Shown piece by piece: positions 25,728 to 34,487 of a DNA stretch of 64,000 bases. A model generated the notes under the pieces. That model was not told where the DNA came from. It saw only the letters and a list, made by a program, of their open reading frames with translations, and did no database searches. The stretch's first letter is position 1; each line of letters starts with the position of its first letter. The position numbers and the translations under genes are program-made. The DNA lies in the NCBI RefSeq assembly GCF_002029255.1, contig NZ_MZGT01000018.1, forward strand, positions 20,385 through 84,384, read 5' to 3'. The stretch is from Clostridium chromiireducens (lineage in GTDB: Bacteria; Bacillota; Clostridia; Clostridiales; Clostridiaceae).

Positions 25728-26633
25728 TTAGTTTTCCTTCTTGCCAGATTTTTGATTTTCCCTTCCTGGTATATCAGATTTTTTATCTACAGGATTTACA
25801 TTGAACTTTATTTCCTTACCATCTGAAGTTGCTATTATCGTTCCTTGTAAATCTGTTCTAAACACATTAATGTTTTTTCCTTTAAGTCTATCTATTGTTT
25901 CTTTATGAGGATGACCATAATCATTTCCTTTTTCACAACTTATAATTGCATACTTTGGATTAACTTGATCAAGAAATGCTTGTGTAGTTGATGAATTACT
26001 CCCATGATGTCCAACTTTTAAAACGTCTGCTCTGATATCTAATTGCTTTCCTAATATCTCTTTTTCTGAGACATCCTCTGCATCCCCCATAAATATAAAG
26101 TTTTTATTACCATATTTTAATTTAATAACAATAGAATAATTATTCATATCTTCGTATTTACTGCTATTAGGCGCTAAAAATGTTAAAGTAGCTTTTCCTA
26201 CATTAAGCTCATCCCCAACTTTAGGTACATTTATTTTTAAATTCTTTGACTTTAACGCCTTTACCATATTTTCATAGGTTTTAGTAGTCGCTGTGACCTT
26301 TGGAGCGTAAAATGTTCTAACGTTGCAATTGTTAATAACATTGTCCATACTTCCAATATGATCTTCATGAGGATGGGTTGCTATAACATAGTCTAATGAA
26401 GTAATTCCAATTGATTTTAGGTAATTTAAAGCTTTTTTATCACTCGTACCTGCATCAATTAAAATATTCTTTCCATCAATCTGTATTAATTCTGAATCAC
26501 CTTGTCCAACGTCAATATAATGTATCTTTAAATTTTCTTCTTCAACAAGCTTACTATTATTTCCACATGAGACTAAAAATAATGTACACAGAAACGCTAG
26601 TAATAAACATAAAATTTTTTTATTTTTTCTCAT
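25728..26633 (-). CDS. ComEC/Rec2-like metallo-beta-lactamase-fold lipoprotein
   Basis: A 301-residue lipoprotein (lipobox LVSC, about residues 20-23) with a stand-alone ComEC-type MBL domain. It begins KIHYIDVGQGDSELI, has the metal motif THPHEDHIGS (about 110-119), then FMGDAED and KVGHHGSNSS. In ComEC this domain degrades the non-transported DNA strand during uptake. As a free lipoprotein it may be an extracytoplasmic nuclease or phosphodiesterase. It has no DNA-channel domain. A Lys/Gly/Asp-rich tail of about 25 residues closes the protein. GAGGTGG precedes ATG. Confidence 0.85.
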   Translation of the reverse strand: MRKNKKILCLLLAFLCTLFLVSCGNNSKLVEEENLKIHYIDVGQGDSELIQIDGKNILIDAGTSDKKALNYLKSIGITSLDYVIATHPHEDHIGSMDNVINNCNVRTFYAPKVTATTKTYENMVKALKSKNLKINVPKVGDELNVGKATLTFLAPNSSKYEDMNNYSIVIKLKYGNKNFIFMGDAEDVSEKEILGKQLDIRADVLKVGHHGSNSSTTQAFLDQVNPKYAIISCEKGNDYGHPHKETIDRLKGKNINVFRTDLQGTIIATSDGKEIKFNVNPVDKKSDIPGRENQKSGKKEN

Positions 26634-26778
26634 TTAAATTTCCACCTCACATACTACTAATTGTATATATATACATTCTTTTGTCAATAATTCAAGTGAA
26701 ACATAACCTTCCCCATTAAAAGAATTGTTCCACTTAAGTTATATTTAACTCCTTTAAGTTAATTGGTAATTTCTAAAG

Positions 26779-26800
26779 ATAGATGGCTTAAGCCATCTAT
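26779..26800. terminator. Perfect 22-bp palindrome, possible terminator
   Basis: ATAGATGGCTTAAGCCATCT followed by AT is a perfect palindrome, with T-rich sequence on the + side. It lies in the 347-bp gap between the ComEC-like and deacetylase genes. Confidence 0.45.
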
Positions 26801-26888
26801 TTTTGGGCTTGTTTTTATCTATAGTATTTTGTTAATTTACAAAATTAATTTTAGCCATTCAATTTATATATTTTATCAACTATAATTC

Positions 26889-26937
26889 AAAAAAGATAGC
26901 ATTATACCAGGATATAACCCATTAATGCTATCTTTTT
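26889..26937. terminator. Terminator downstream of the polysaccharide deacetylase
   Basis: Stem AAAAAGATAGCATTA / TAATGCTATCTTTTT with A and T runs on both sides, 44 bases after the stop of the deacetylase gene. Confidence 0.8.
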
Positions 26938-26980
26938 CTATTTATTATATTATTATTTTAATCAACCATAAACAACATAT

Positions 26981-27736
26981 TTATTTATTTTTTAATGGAA
27001 AATATAATTCTGCTGTATCTTCAGTAATAGTTTTAAATTCATATCCACTATTTTTATAGAATTTTATTATTTTGGGAAGTGCTTGGCATGTATTTCTGTT
27101 CATATCTGTGCAATGCATCAATAAAATAATATTATTCATCTTATCGCTTCCCTTTATAGCTTTTCTGTATAAGTTATATGGAGAATCCTGCGGGTTTAAT
27201 CCATCACAATTATCCAAATCCCAGTCATATACCCTAAAATCATTCTCGTGTAATTTATTTAAATAACTTTTACTTAAATGCTTACAGCTTCCACCCGGAA
27301 ATCTAATAATATTTGGTGAAATTCCAACTACCTTCTGTATTTCACTTCGACAATCAATCATCTCTTGAATAAATTTATCTTCATCACAATAAATTCTTCT
27401 GAAATTATGAGTATAAGTATGAAGTCCTATACTATTTCCCTCATCATATATCCTTTTTACTACGTCTTCCTTGCCTTCAATTTGATTGCCAATTAAAAAG
27501 AAAGTTGCATTTACTTCATTATCTTTTAATATATCCAATACTTTATTAGTAACCTTATAGCTAGGTCCATCATCAAATGTTAGATATATTATTTTTTTAT
27601 TTTCATCAACACTACAATCATTTTCCGAGCAAGGCTTATTCTCTGCCGCAAAAATACAATTGTTATTCTCATTAATTATTGAAGTAATTAACAAGCTAAA
27701 AAAAATAAATATAATACACTTTAGTTTACTTTTCAC
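26981..27736 (-). CDS. Secreted polysaccharide deacetylase (NodB/CE4 family)
   Basis: A 251-residue exported carbohydrate esterase family 4 protein. A signal peptide (about 1-31) is followed by the NodB domain with TFDDGPS (motif 1, metal-binding Asp), HTYTHN (motif 2, two His), RFPGGS (motif 3), YDWDLDN (motif 4) and LLMHC (motif 5, catalytic His). The substrate is probably peptidoglycan GlcNAc/MurNAc or a related wall polymer. It resembles clostridial PdaA/PgdA-like proteins, so a role in spore cortex is possible. The start is GTG 27734-27736 behind AGGAGG. Confidence 0.88.
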   Translation of the reverse strand: MKSKLKCIIFIFFSLLITSIINENNNCIFAAENKPCSENDCSVDENKKIIYLTFDDGPSYKVTNKVLDILKDNEVNATFFLIGNQIEGKEDVVKRIYDEGNSIGLHTYTHNFRRIYCDEDKFIQEMIDCRSEIQKVVGISPNIIRFPGGSCKHLSKSYLNKLHENDFRVYDWDLDNCDGLNPQDSPYNLYRKAIKGSDKMNNIILLMHCTDMNRNTCQALPKIIKFYKNSGYEFKTITEDTAELYFPLKNK

Positions 27737-27841
27737 TTTTTTCCTCCTATGTACATTAGTTTTTTATAGTAGAAGTTCTTAGTTCATATTGTTTGCATTT
27801 TTACTTTTTTTATTTATAGAATTAATCATATACCTTCTAAT

Positions 27842-27878
27842 AAAAAATGCAGCCATAAAAAATATGACTGCATTTTTT
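27842..27878. terminator. Terminator of the cadCA operon
   Basis: Stem AAAAAATGCAGCCATA / TATGACTGCATTTTTT, eight bases after the cadA stop, with T runs on both strands. Confidence 0.85.
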
Positions 27879-27885
27879 AGAATAT

Positions 27886-30315
27886 TTACATGTTCTCTAC
27901 CTTCATGGCTCTCATAGCATTTAATACTGCAAGTAGTGCTACTCCAACATCTCCAAATACTGCTTCCCACATAGTTCCAAGTCCAAAGGCTACAAGAACT
28001 AATATTATAACCTTAACACCTAAAGCAAAAACTATATTTTGCATTACTATGCTTCTTGTTTTCTTTGCTATCTTTATAGCTGAAGCAATTTTTGAAGGTT
28101 CATCTGTCATTATAACAACATCAGCCGCTTCAATTGCAGCATCTGAACCAACACCACCCATCGCTATTCCAATATCAGCTCTAGCTAAAACTGGCGCATC
28201 ATTTATTCCATCTCCTACAAATACTATCTTACCTTTAGGTGATTTTTCTTTAAATAAAGCTTCAAGTCTTTCTACTTTTTGGTCTGGTAATAATTCAGCA
28301 TGAACTTCATCTAATCCTAATTCTTTAGCAATTTTAGTTCCAACAGTTTTATTATCACCTGTGAGCATAACTGTCTTCTTAACTCCAATATCTTTTAATG
28401 CTTTTATTGCTTTTACTGAATCTTCTTTTACCTCATCAGAAATAACTATATATCCTGCATATTTTTTATCTATAGCAACATGCACCACAGTACCAATAGT
28501 TTCTACTTGCTTATAAGCTATATTTTCTTTATTCATTAATTTATAATTACCAGCCAGTACTTCTTTACCGTCCAGAATAACTTTAACTCCATGACCTGAT
28601 ATTTCTTCATAGTCTTTTATTTTATCTCTGATTATTTCGCTTCCATAAGCTCTTAATATAGAAGTTGCTATTGGATGGTTAGAATAATTTTCTGCATAAG
28701 CCGCACAAGCTACAAGTTCATCTTCTGAAATATTATTTTCTGGTTTTATTTCTGTCACTTTAAATATACCTTTAGTAAGTGTTCCAGTTTTATCAAATAC
28801 AACCATTTCAACATCATTTAAAGCTTCAAGATAATTTCCACCCTTAACTAATATTCCATTTTTTGACGCTCCGCCTATTCCTCCAAAGAAACCAAGAGGT
28901 ATAGATACAACTAAAGCACAAGGACAAGATACTACTAAAAATGCTAATGCTCTATAAACCCATTCAGAAAATGTTGCGCCATCAATTACAAGTGGTGGAA
29001 TTGCTGCTAGTGCCAAAGCTGCAAAAACAACAGCTGGAGTATAATATCTTGCAAACTTTGTTATAAAGTTTTCTGTTGGAGCTTTTTTACTGCTTGCATT
29101 TTGAACTAAATCTAGTATCTTTGCAACTGTAGAATCTCCAAATTCTTTTTCTACTTCTATTGTTAAAAGTCCGTTTTTATTAATAACTCCACTTAAAATA
29201 CTATCTCCAACTCCTACTTTTCTAGGAACTGACTCACCTGTTAATGCAGCAGTATCAACCATAGAATTTCCTTCAATTACTTTACCATCTAAAGGAACTT
29301 TCTCACCTGGTTTAACTATTATAACATCACCTATCTTAACTTCTTCTGGATCTACATTTTTAATCTCATCATTTATTTTCAAGTTAGCGAAGTCTGGTCT
29401 AATATCCATCAGAGCTGAAATAGATTTTCTTGAACGATTAACCGCCATATCTTGGAACATTTCTCCTATTTGATAGAAAAGCATAACAGCAACACCCTCT
29501 GGATATTCACCTATTGCAAATGCACCAATTGTTGCTATACTCATTAAGAAATTTTCATCAAACACTTGACCTCTGCGTATATTTCTTAAAGCGCCTAAAA
29601 CTACTTCTCCTCCTATGAGTACATAACTTATCAAATACAATACTAGTTCTATTACACTTGGAAACTTCATAGCAGTTGCTACTCCAAAAATCAAAGCACC
29701 AATAGCAAATCTAATTATTTCACTCTTATTATTCTCTTCTTCTGCTTCTTCCTCTTTGTTTTTTAATGAATTATTTTTATCGTCAATAACAACTACTTTT
29801 ACATCAGGTTCAATTCTTTTAACTAAACCTTTAATATTATCTATAATAGCATTTTGTTTTGAAGAATCTTCTATTTCTATGATTAGTTTTGTTGATATAA
29901 AATCTACTAATGCTGATTTCACACCATCTATAGTATTTGATTCTCTTTCAATTTTAGCAGCACAGTTGCCACAACATAATCCTTCAAGTAAAATCTCTTT
30001 TCTTAAAGATTTTTCTATCACTTTTTCTTTTACTTTAACATGGGATTCAATACTTGTTACAATATTAGTAACAACTTTTATTAATTCTTCTATCCCTGTA
30101 ATTTCTTTTATCTCTAATGTTAAAGTTTTAGTAAGAAAATTTACATTGGCGGAATTAATTCCTTCTAATTCATTTACTTTTTGCTCTATTTTAGCTGCGC
30201 AGTTTGCACATCCAAGTCCTTCTAAAATAAATTCTTTTTTTATTTTTCGTACATTATTTTTATTCGATAATTGAGCTTTAACAGGACTGCTAGCTATTTT
30301 TATATTACTTGCCAT
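27886..30315 (-). CDS. cadA: Heavy-metal-exporting P1B-type ATPase (CadA/ZntA-like) with two metal-binding domains
   Basis: An 809-residue P-type ATPase. Two N-terminal heavy-metal-associated domains carry GCANC (Cys36/Cys39) and CCGNC (Cys115/Cys118). The transmembrane metal site is Cys464-Pro-Cys466 (SCPCALV), the phosphorylated Asp508 lies in DKTGTLT, and TGES, HP (NHPIA) and GDGINDAP motifs are all present. The CPC motif with CadC-type control points to Zn(II)/Cd(II)/Pb(II) rather than Cu(I) efflux. It follows the ArsR-family regulator gene by 20 bases, and the pair forms a metal-inducible operon. GGGGG precedes ATG. The N-terminus has about 25 extra residues before the first metal domain. 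Confidence 0.93.
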   Translation of the reverse strand: MASNIKIASSPVKAQLSNKNNVRKIKKEFILEGLGCANCAAKIEQKVNELEGINSANVNFLTKTLTLEIKEITGIEELIKVVTNIVTSIESHVKVKEKVIEKSLRKEILLEGLCCGNCAAKIERESNTIDGVKSALVDFISTKLIIEIEDSSKQNAIIDNIKGLVKRIEPDVKVVVIDDKNNSLKNKEEEAEEENNKSEIIRFAIGALIFGVATAMKFPSVIELVLYLISYVLIGGEVVLGALRNIRRGQVFDENFLMSIATIGAFAIGEYPEGVAVMLFYQIGEMFQDMAVNRSRKSISALMDIRPDFANLKINDEIKNVDPEEVKIGDVIIVKPGEKVPLDGKVIEGNSMVDTAALTGESVPRKVGVGDSILSGVINKNGLLTIEVEKEFGDSTVAKILDLVQNASSKKAPTENFITKFARYYTPAVVFAALALAAIPPLVIDGATFSEWVYRALAFLVVSCPCALVVSIPLGFFGGIGGASKNGILVKGGNYLEALNDVEMVVFDKTGTLTKGIFKVTEIKPENNISEDELVACAAYAENYSNHPIATSILRAYGSEIIRDKIKDYEEISGHGVKVILDGKEVLAGNYKLMNKENIAYKQVETIGTVVHVAIDKKYAGYIVISDEVKEDSVKAIKALKDIGVKKTVMLTGDNKTVGTKIAKELGLDEVHAELLPDQKVERLEALFKEKSPKGKIVFVGDGINDAPVLARADIGIAMGGVGSDAAIEAADVVIMTDEPSKIASAIKIAKKTRSIVMQNIVFALGVKVIILVLVAFGLGTMWEAVFGDVGVALLAVLNAMRAMKVENM

Positions 30316-30335
30316 AATTTATTCCCCCAATCAAA

Positions 30336-30701
30336 CTATTTTTTCTCTGATATATGAATCAACCCCTGATCAAAAATACTCTTAACATGTTCATCATCTA
30401 ATGAATAATAGACTACTTTACCATTCTTTTTGTATTTTACGAGTCTTGCTTGTTTCAAAACTCTTAGCTGATGTGAAATAGCTGATTGAGTCATTCCAAA
30501 AAGTGCTGCTATATCACAAACGCACATTTCCGCTTCAAATAGTGCACATAATATTTTTATTCTTGTTGAATCACCAAGAACTTTAAATAAATCAGCTAAA
30601 TCATAGAGAGTCTCCTCTTCAGGTATGGATTGCTTAACTTTATTAACTATATCTTCATGAATTATCGTGCAATTACAAATTTCAATATTATTATTTTCCA
30701 C
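30336..30701 (-). CDS. cadC: ArsR/SmtB-family metal-sensing repressor (CadC-like)
   Basis: A repressor of about 121 residues. N-terminal ICNCTIIHED and alpha-3 MCVCDIA supply the Cys pairs of the CadC alpha-3N site for Cd/Pb/Zn. The recognition helix is TQSAISHQLRVLKQARLV. The C-terminus lacks a second conserved His-rich site (SLDDEHVKSIF is present). Metal binding releases it from the operator and de-represses cadA. Two GTG codons compete as start. The second (30699-30701) is six bases behind GAGGTG and is preferred; the first (30708-30710) overlaps that ribosome site and would add three residues. Confidence 0.9.
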   Translation of the reverse strand: MENNNIEICNCTIIHEDIVNKVKQSIPEEETLYDLADLFKVLGDSTRIKILCALFEAEMCVCDIAALFGMTQSAISHQLRVLKQARLVKYKKNGKVVYYSLDDEHVKSIFDQGLIHISEKK

Positions 30702-30725
30702 GCTCGTCACCTCTTCGCTTGAACA

Positions 30726-30778
30726 TATGAATATCTATTCATACGTTTATTATATGCAAAGTTCATTTACTTTGTCAA
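30726..30778 (-). promoter_or_regulatory. cadCA promoter and CadC operator
   Basis: A near-ideal promoter on the minus strand: TTGACA (30773-30778), an 18-bp spacer and TATAAT (30749-30754). Downstream of the -10, over the expected transcription start, is a perfect 8-2-8 palindrome, TATGAATATCTATTCATA (30726-30743), the typical ArsR/CadC operator form. Confidence 0.85.
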
Positions 30779-31031
30779 TAGAATTGATAATTATTTTCAG
30801 TTTTGCCAAAAGAAAAATTTAATCTGATTAAATATGATATACATTAGTTACCCTTGATTCTCTAAAATTATTTAAATTCATAACTATTTTCCCCTTATAT
30901 TTAATTCTAAACAATTAATAATAGAATTTCTTTCGAAGCCATCATTCTATGTGGCTTACCTATTATAAAATGTGAACTCAAAGGACTGATATAATATATA
31001 CAATTGAATAGTATCAAAAAGAAGTAGGACA

Positions 31032-31078
31032 AACCTATATATAGTATTTCGTCATTTTATCAACACAAGATATTGTGT
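31032..31078 (+). promoter_or_regulatory. Two NrdR boxes upstream of the ribonucleotide reductase gene
   Basis: AACCTATATATAGTAT (31032-31047) and ACACAAGATATTGTGT (31063-31078) match the NrdR consensus acaCwAtATaTwGtgt at about 13 and 15 of 16 positions. They are spaced 31 bp start to start, three helical turns, which is the usual tandem arrangement for NrdR. They lie 122-170 bases before the gene. No cobalamin riboswitch was found in this leader. Confidence 0.8.
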
Positions 31079-31200
31079 TTTTGGTTTAAATATATTAAAA
31101 TAATAGTATCTTTTTTATTTGCAGATATTATAACTAGAAATAATAATAGGATACATAAGTAATTTTTAGGACCTTATACAGCAAAACTGGAGGAATATAT

Positions 31201-33294
31201 ATGAATGTAATATTATCAGAAGCATTTTTAAACAAATATAGTGAAGCAAAAAATAATCCCTTAAGCAATATAGGTGAATTTGTTTATTTAAGAACTTACT
31301 CAAGATATTTAGAAGATAAAAAAAGAAGAGAAAATTGGTTTGAAACTGTTCTTAGGACAACAGAATATAATATTGAACTTGGCATAAATTTCAAAAAGAA
31401 AAATGGATTAAACATAAACTGGCAAGATGAAGTAAGGGAGGCTGAACTTCTATTTGATAATTTGTTTAATTTAAGAACTTTTACTTCTGGAAGAACTCTT
31501 TATATGGGAGGAACAGATATTGTAAAAGAATATCCGCTTTCAAACTATAACTGCTCCTTCACAATGATTGAAAAATTTCATGATTTTGTTGATGTATTTT
31601 ACCTTCTTATGGTTGGCTCAGGTGTAGGTGTTAGAATTGACAAAGAATTAATTTCTAATATGCCTATAATAAGAAAAGTATCTCTAGGAGGCGAGTATTC
31701 CAAGGATGTTCATAAATATATGCCTAAAGAATACATGGAGAATACTAAGCTTATTTTGGATAAAAATGATTCTTCCCGTGCAACTATAAAAATTGGCGAT
31801 AGTAAAGAAGGCTGGTGTAATGCATTAGAAACTTATTTTAATTTAGTTACATCTAAAGAATATATAAATATCAAAAAAATAATACTTGATTATAGCTATG
31901 TTAGACCTGAAGGTGAGCGACTAAAAAGATTTGGCGGAAGAGCTTCTGGCCACAAATCGCTTAAGAGAATGTTTGAAAAGATTAACAAAGTTTTTGATAG
32001 ACTTACAGATGGCAGCTTAAAATCAATAGATGTCCTTGATATATCAACTATAATTAGTGAAAATGTGGTTTCTGGCGGTGTTAGACGAAGTGCGATGATG
32101 ATTATTTGCGATGAAGATGATAATGATGTTATCAATGCTAAAAGCAACCTTTATAAAATAGTTGATGGAAATTGGATTGAGAACTTAGAAGTTTCTCATC
32201 GAAAAATGAGTAATAATTCTGTTTTATATAAAGAAAAACCATCTTTAGATAAGATAAAAGAAATATTAAATTCAATAAAAATAAACGGCGAACCAGGATT
32301 TATTAATGCAAGTGAGGCTAAAAAGAGAAAAGCTACGTTTAAAGGGTGTAACCCATGCGGCGAAATCCTCCTTAATTCTCATCAATGTTGTAACTTATCT
32401 ACAAATAACTTAGTAACTTTTGTGGATGAGAATAATAGATTAGATATTAAACATTTAGAAGAAATAATAAAATTATCTACAAGAGTGGCTATTAGAATGA
32501 CTTTAGTTGATGTTGAATTACCAGACTGGAATGAAGTAATGCAATCAGATAGAATTATCGGAATTTCATTGACTGGTATGATGGATATGGTTAACAAACT
32601 TAACATGAATTATGACGAACTAGGTCCGTTACTTAATAATTTAAGAAATGTAGTTAGAAGTGAAGGTATAAGATATTGTACAGAACTTGGAATTTCGACA
32701 CCTGAGCTTATGACTACAATAAAGCCTGAGGGATCCCTTTCTACTCTACCATGTGTAAGTTCTGGTATACACTATTCCCACTCAAATTATTATATTAGAA
32801 GAGTTAGAATTTCTACATCTGATCCTCTATATAAAATGATAGATAAACTAAAATGTTACCCTATTTTTAATGAGAATGGTCAACCTGATGAGAATTGTAC
32901 AACAAAAGTTATAGAGTTCCCAATAAAAGCTCCTGAAGGTAAAACAAAATATGATGTTGGAGCTATAGAACAACTCGAACTATATAAATTATCAATGTTA
33001 AATTGGACCGATCATAATACGTCAATTACTGTACATGTAAAAGATGATGAATGGGACGCTGTTGCAAATTGGTTGTATGAGAACTTTGAGTATGTAGTTG
33101 GAATAACGTTCTTACCATTAATGGATGAAACCTACCCTCTTCTACCTTATGAATCTACAACAAAAGAAGATTATGACGCGCGTATAAAAAATATTAAACC
33201 AATCGACTATGAATTATTAGCAGAACTTGATGATGATGAAGAACATGAAATAATTGATAAGGAATGTGCAAATGGAGTTTGCCCAATACGATAA
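31201..33294 (+). CDS. rtpR: Adenosylcobalamin-dependent (class II) ribonucleoside-triphosphate reductase, monomeric type
   Basis: A 697-residue class II ribonucleotide reductase of the Lactobacillus leichmannii RTPR type. Cys118 (SNYNCSF), Cys386 in NPCGEI (thiyl-radical Cys, with Glu388) and Cys397 (CCNLSTNN) match the catalytic Cys119/408/419 of RTPR with identical spacing between the last two. The C-terminal redox pair is Cys689/Cys694 (CANGVCPIR). It makes deoxynucleotides without oxygen using coenzyme B12. Ribosome site GGAGG before ATG. Two NrdR boxes lie upstream, so it should be repressed when dATP is plentiful. No activase or second subunit is needed or present. Confidence 0.92.
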   Translation: MNVILSEAFLNKYSEAKNNPLSNIGEFVYLRTYSRYLEDKKRRENWFETVLRTTEYNIELGINFKKKNGLNINWQDEVREAELLFDNLFNLRTFTSGRTLYMGGTDIVKEYPLSNYNCSFTMIEKFHDFVDVFYLLMVGSGVGVRIDKELISNMPIIRKVSLGGEYSKDVHKYMPKEYMENTKLILDKNDSSRATIKIGDSKEGWCNALETYFNLVTSKEYINIKKIILDYSYVRPEGERLKRFGGRASGHKSLKRMFEKINKVFDRLTDGSLKSIDVLDISTIISENVVSGGVRRSAMMIICDEDDNDVINAKSNLYKIVDGNWIENLEVSHRKMSNNSVLYKEKPSLDKIKEILNSIKINGEPGFINASEAKKRKATFKGCNPCGEILLNSHQCCNLSTNNLVTFVDENNRLDIKHLEEIIKLSTRVAIRMTLVDVELPDWNEVMQSDRIIGISLTGMMDMVNKLNMNYDELGPLLNNLRNVVRSEGIRYCTELGISTPELMTTIKPEGSLSTLPCVSSGIHYSHSNYYIRRVRISTSDPLYKMIDKLKCYPIFNENGQPDENCTTKVIEFPIKAPEGKTKYDVGAIEQLELYKLSMLNWTDHNTSITVHVKDDEWDAVANWLYENFEYVVGITFLPLMDETYPLLPYESTTKEDYDARIKNIKPIDYELLAELDDDEEHEIIDKECANGVCPIR

Positions 33295-33345
33295 TGTATA
33301 AAATTTTGTTGTAAAAAACTAATAATATATTTAAATACAATAATA

Positions 33346-33396
33346 AAAAGTTTTAGCCTGCCTCTTAATACTAAGATACTGGCTAAAACTTTTAAT
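33346..33396 (+). terminator. Terminator of the ribonucleotide reductase gene
   Basis: A 13-bp stem, AAAAGTTTTAGCC / GGCTAAAACTTTT, about 50 bases after the stop. Confidence 0.8.
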
Positions 33397-33509
33397 CATT
33401 TTATAATTTTAATGATTCAATATAATCCAACATTTTCAAGATATACTAAATAATTAAATTTTCTACTCAAGAATTATATTTTAACGTATATGTATTTCAA
33501 CTCACAATA

Positions 33510-34064
33510 TTACTCCACTAAGTAAATTGTAGTCTTTTTTCTTCCGAATTTTACTGCTTCTTCATAAGTTGATACCCACACATCTATTACGTATGTACCA
33601 TCTTTCTTAATTTTAATTGCTCCACCTCTATCTTCAACATCAAACATACCATCGGCTTTATAATTTTTTAACTCTGGAATATAAATTTTACTTCCAAGAG
33701 GTATTTTTGATGGAGCCGCTATAACACCTATTCTCGTTTTAGTCTGCATCGCTGTTTGTGATTCCCATTGTCCTGAACATCTAGGATCATTTGAGTATGC
33801 AGTTAATTCGGCTTTAATAGGTTTACCTAAAGTTTTTTGAGTTTCTTGAGATTTTTCTGACAACATTTGAACCTTTTCAGGCTCTTTTAATGCTTTATCT
33901 ATATTATTATTTGATACCGTCTCAGTATATTTTTCTGCTGGATTCTGATTCTCATTAATATCAGAATTATCTATCTTAGAACTTTCTTCGTATTTGCCTG
34001 CAGCAAATTTATTTATTACAATGTTTTTTGTCCCCATATTGAAATAATCTGTTCCAAGACTCAT
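33510..34064 (-). CDS. 3D-domain cell-wall protein, probably interrupted at its leader
   Basis: The open frame (184 residues from ATG 34062-34064) has a linker rich in Asn, Glu and Lys (about 20-78) and then a 3D domain (about 84-182) with AYSNDPRCSGQW, GVIAAPSKIPLGSKIYIP and the three Asp motifs DGMFDVEDRGG and IDVWV. 3D domains occur in lytic-transglycosylase-like wall proteins such as YabE and MltA relatives. The frame lacks an export signal and a ribosome site at this ATG. The missing signal lies directly upstream in the same frame (34065-34124) but is cut off by a TGA codon, so the gene is probably a recent nonsense mutant. Confidence 0.75.
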   Translation of the reverse strand: MSLGTDYFNMGTKNIVINKFAAGKYEESSKIDNSDINENQNPAEKYTETVSNNNIDKALKEPEKVQMLSEKSQETQKTLGKPIKAELTAYSNDPRCSGQWESQTAMQTKTRIGVIAAPSKIPLGSKIYIPELKNYKADGMFDVEDRGGAIKIKKDGTYVIDVWVSTYEEAVKFGRKKTTIYLVE

Positions 34065-34124
34065 TAAACATATTGCTAATACTATGTGTACAATTAATAT
34101 GTTTCATCTTAATTTATTAAACAC
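34065..34124 (-). pseudogene. Leader of the 3D-domain gene with an in-frame TGA
   Basis: AAGGAG lies nine bases before a GTG (34122-34124). The frame reads MFNKLR, stop (TGA at codon 7), NILIVHIVLAICL and then runs without a break into the 3D gene at 34064. This is exactly a signal-anchor sequence. A single base change (AGA or CGA to TGA) explains it. A sequencing error is the other explanation. Confidence 0.65.
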
Positions 34125-34487
34125 CTACAACCACTCCTTGTGTTTTATTTGTAGCCTCTATTGGTTTGATATTTATACTACATTAGTCACCGATATGGTA
34201 TTTGATTATTGTAGACTATGAATTATATAATTGCAAAAGTAATTTCTGTTATAACTTGATAAACTTTTCAGAATTTCATATAAAACGGCTATTTATAACA
34301 GTTATCTACATATATTATGGTAATAAAGTCATAAATTAATTAGCTACAAATAAATGAAATGCTGTTGAATATTCTAATAAAGCATCCATTTTTTAGTGTC
34401 ATATAATTATAAATATAGCTTGTACTTAATTTATAATTAAGTACAAGCTATTAATTCCAAACTTTAAAATCCACATATACCTTTATT
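34125..34487. other. Intergenic region with a terminator
   Basis: It holds a strong hairpin at 34415-34451 (AGCTTGTACTTAAT / ATTAAGTACAAGCT), which is the terminator of the HAD gene on the minus strand. The remainder is the upstream region of the 3D gene; nothing else was recognised. Confidence 0.6.

Noticed and set aside
27779..27970. Short minus-strand frame after cadA
   Set aside because: It overlaps the cadA end in another frame and spans the terminator; no ribosome site.
29756..30274. A 172-codon open frame opposite the metal-binding domains of cadA
   Set aside because: Shadow of cadA; its sequence is a low-complexity Ser/Ile/Phe pattern and its start lies inside the gene.
30780..31200. 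Cobalamin riboswitch before the B12-dependent reductase
   Set aside because: The leader lacks the conserved B12-box and core; the visible signals are NrdR boxes instead.
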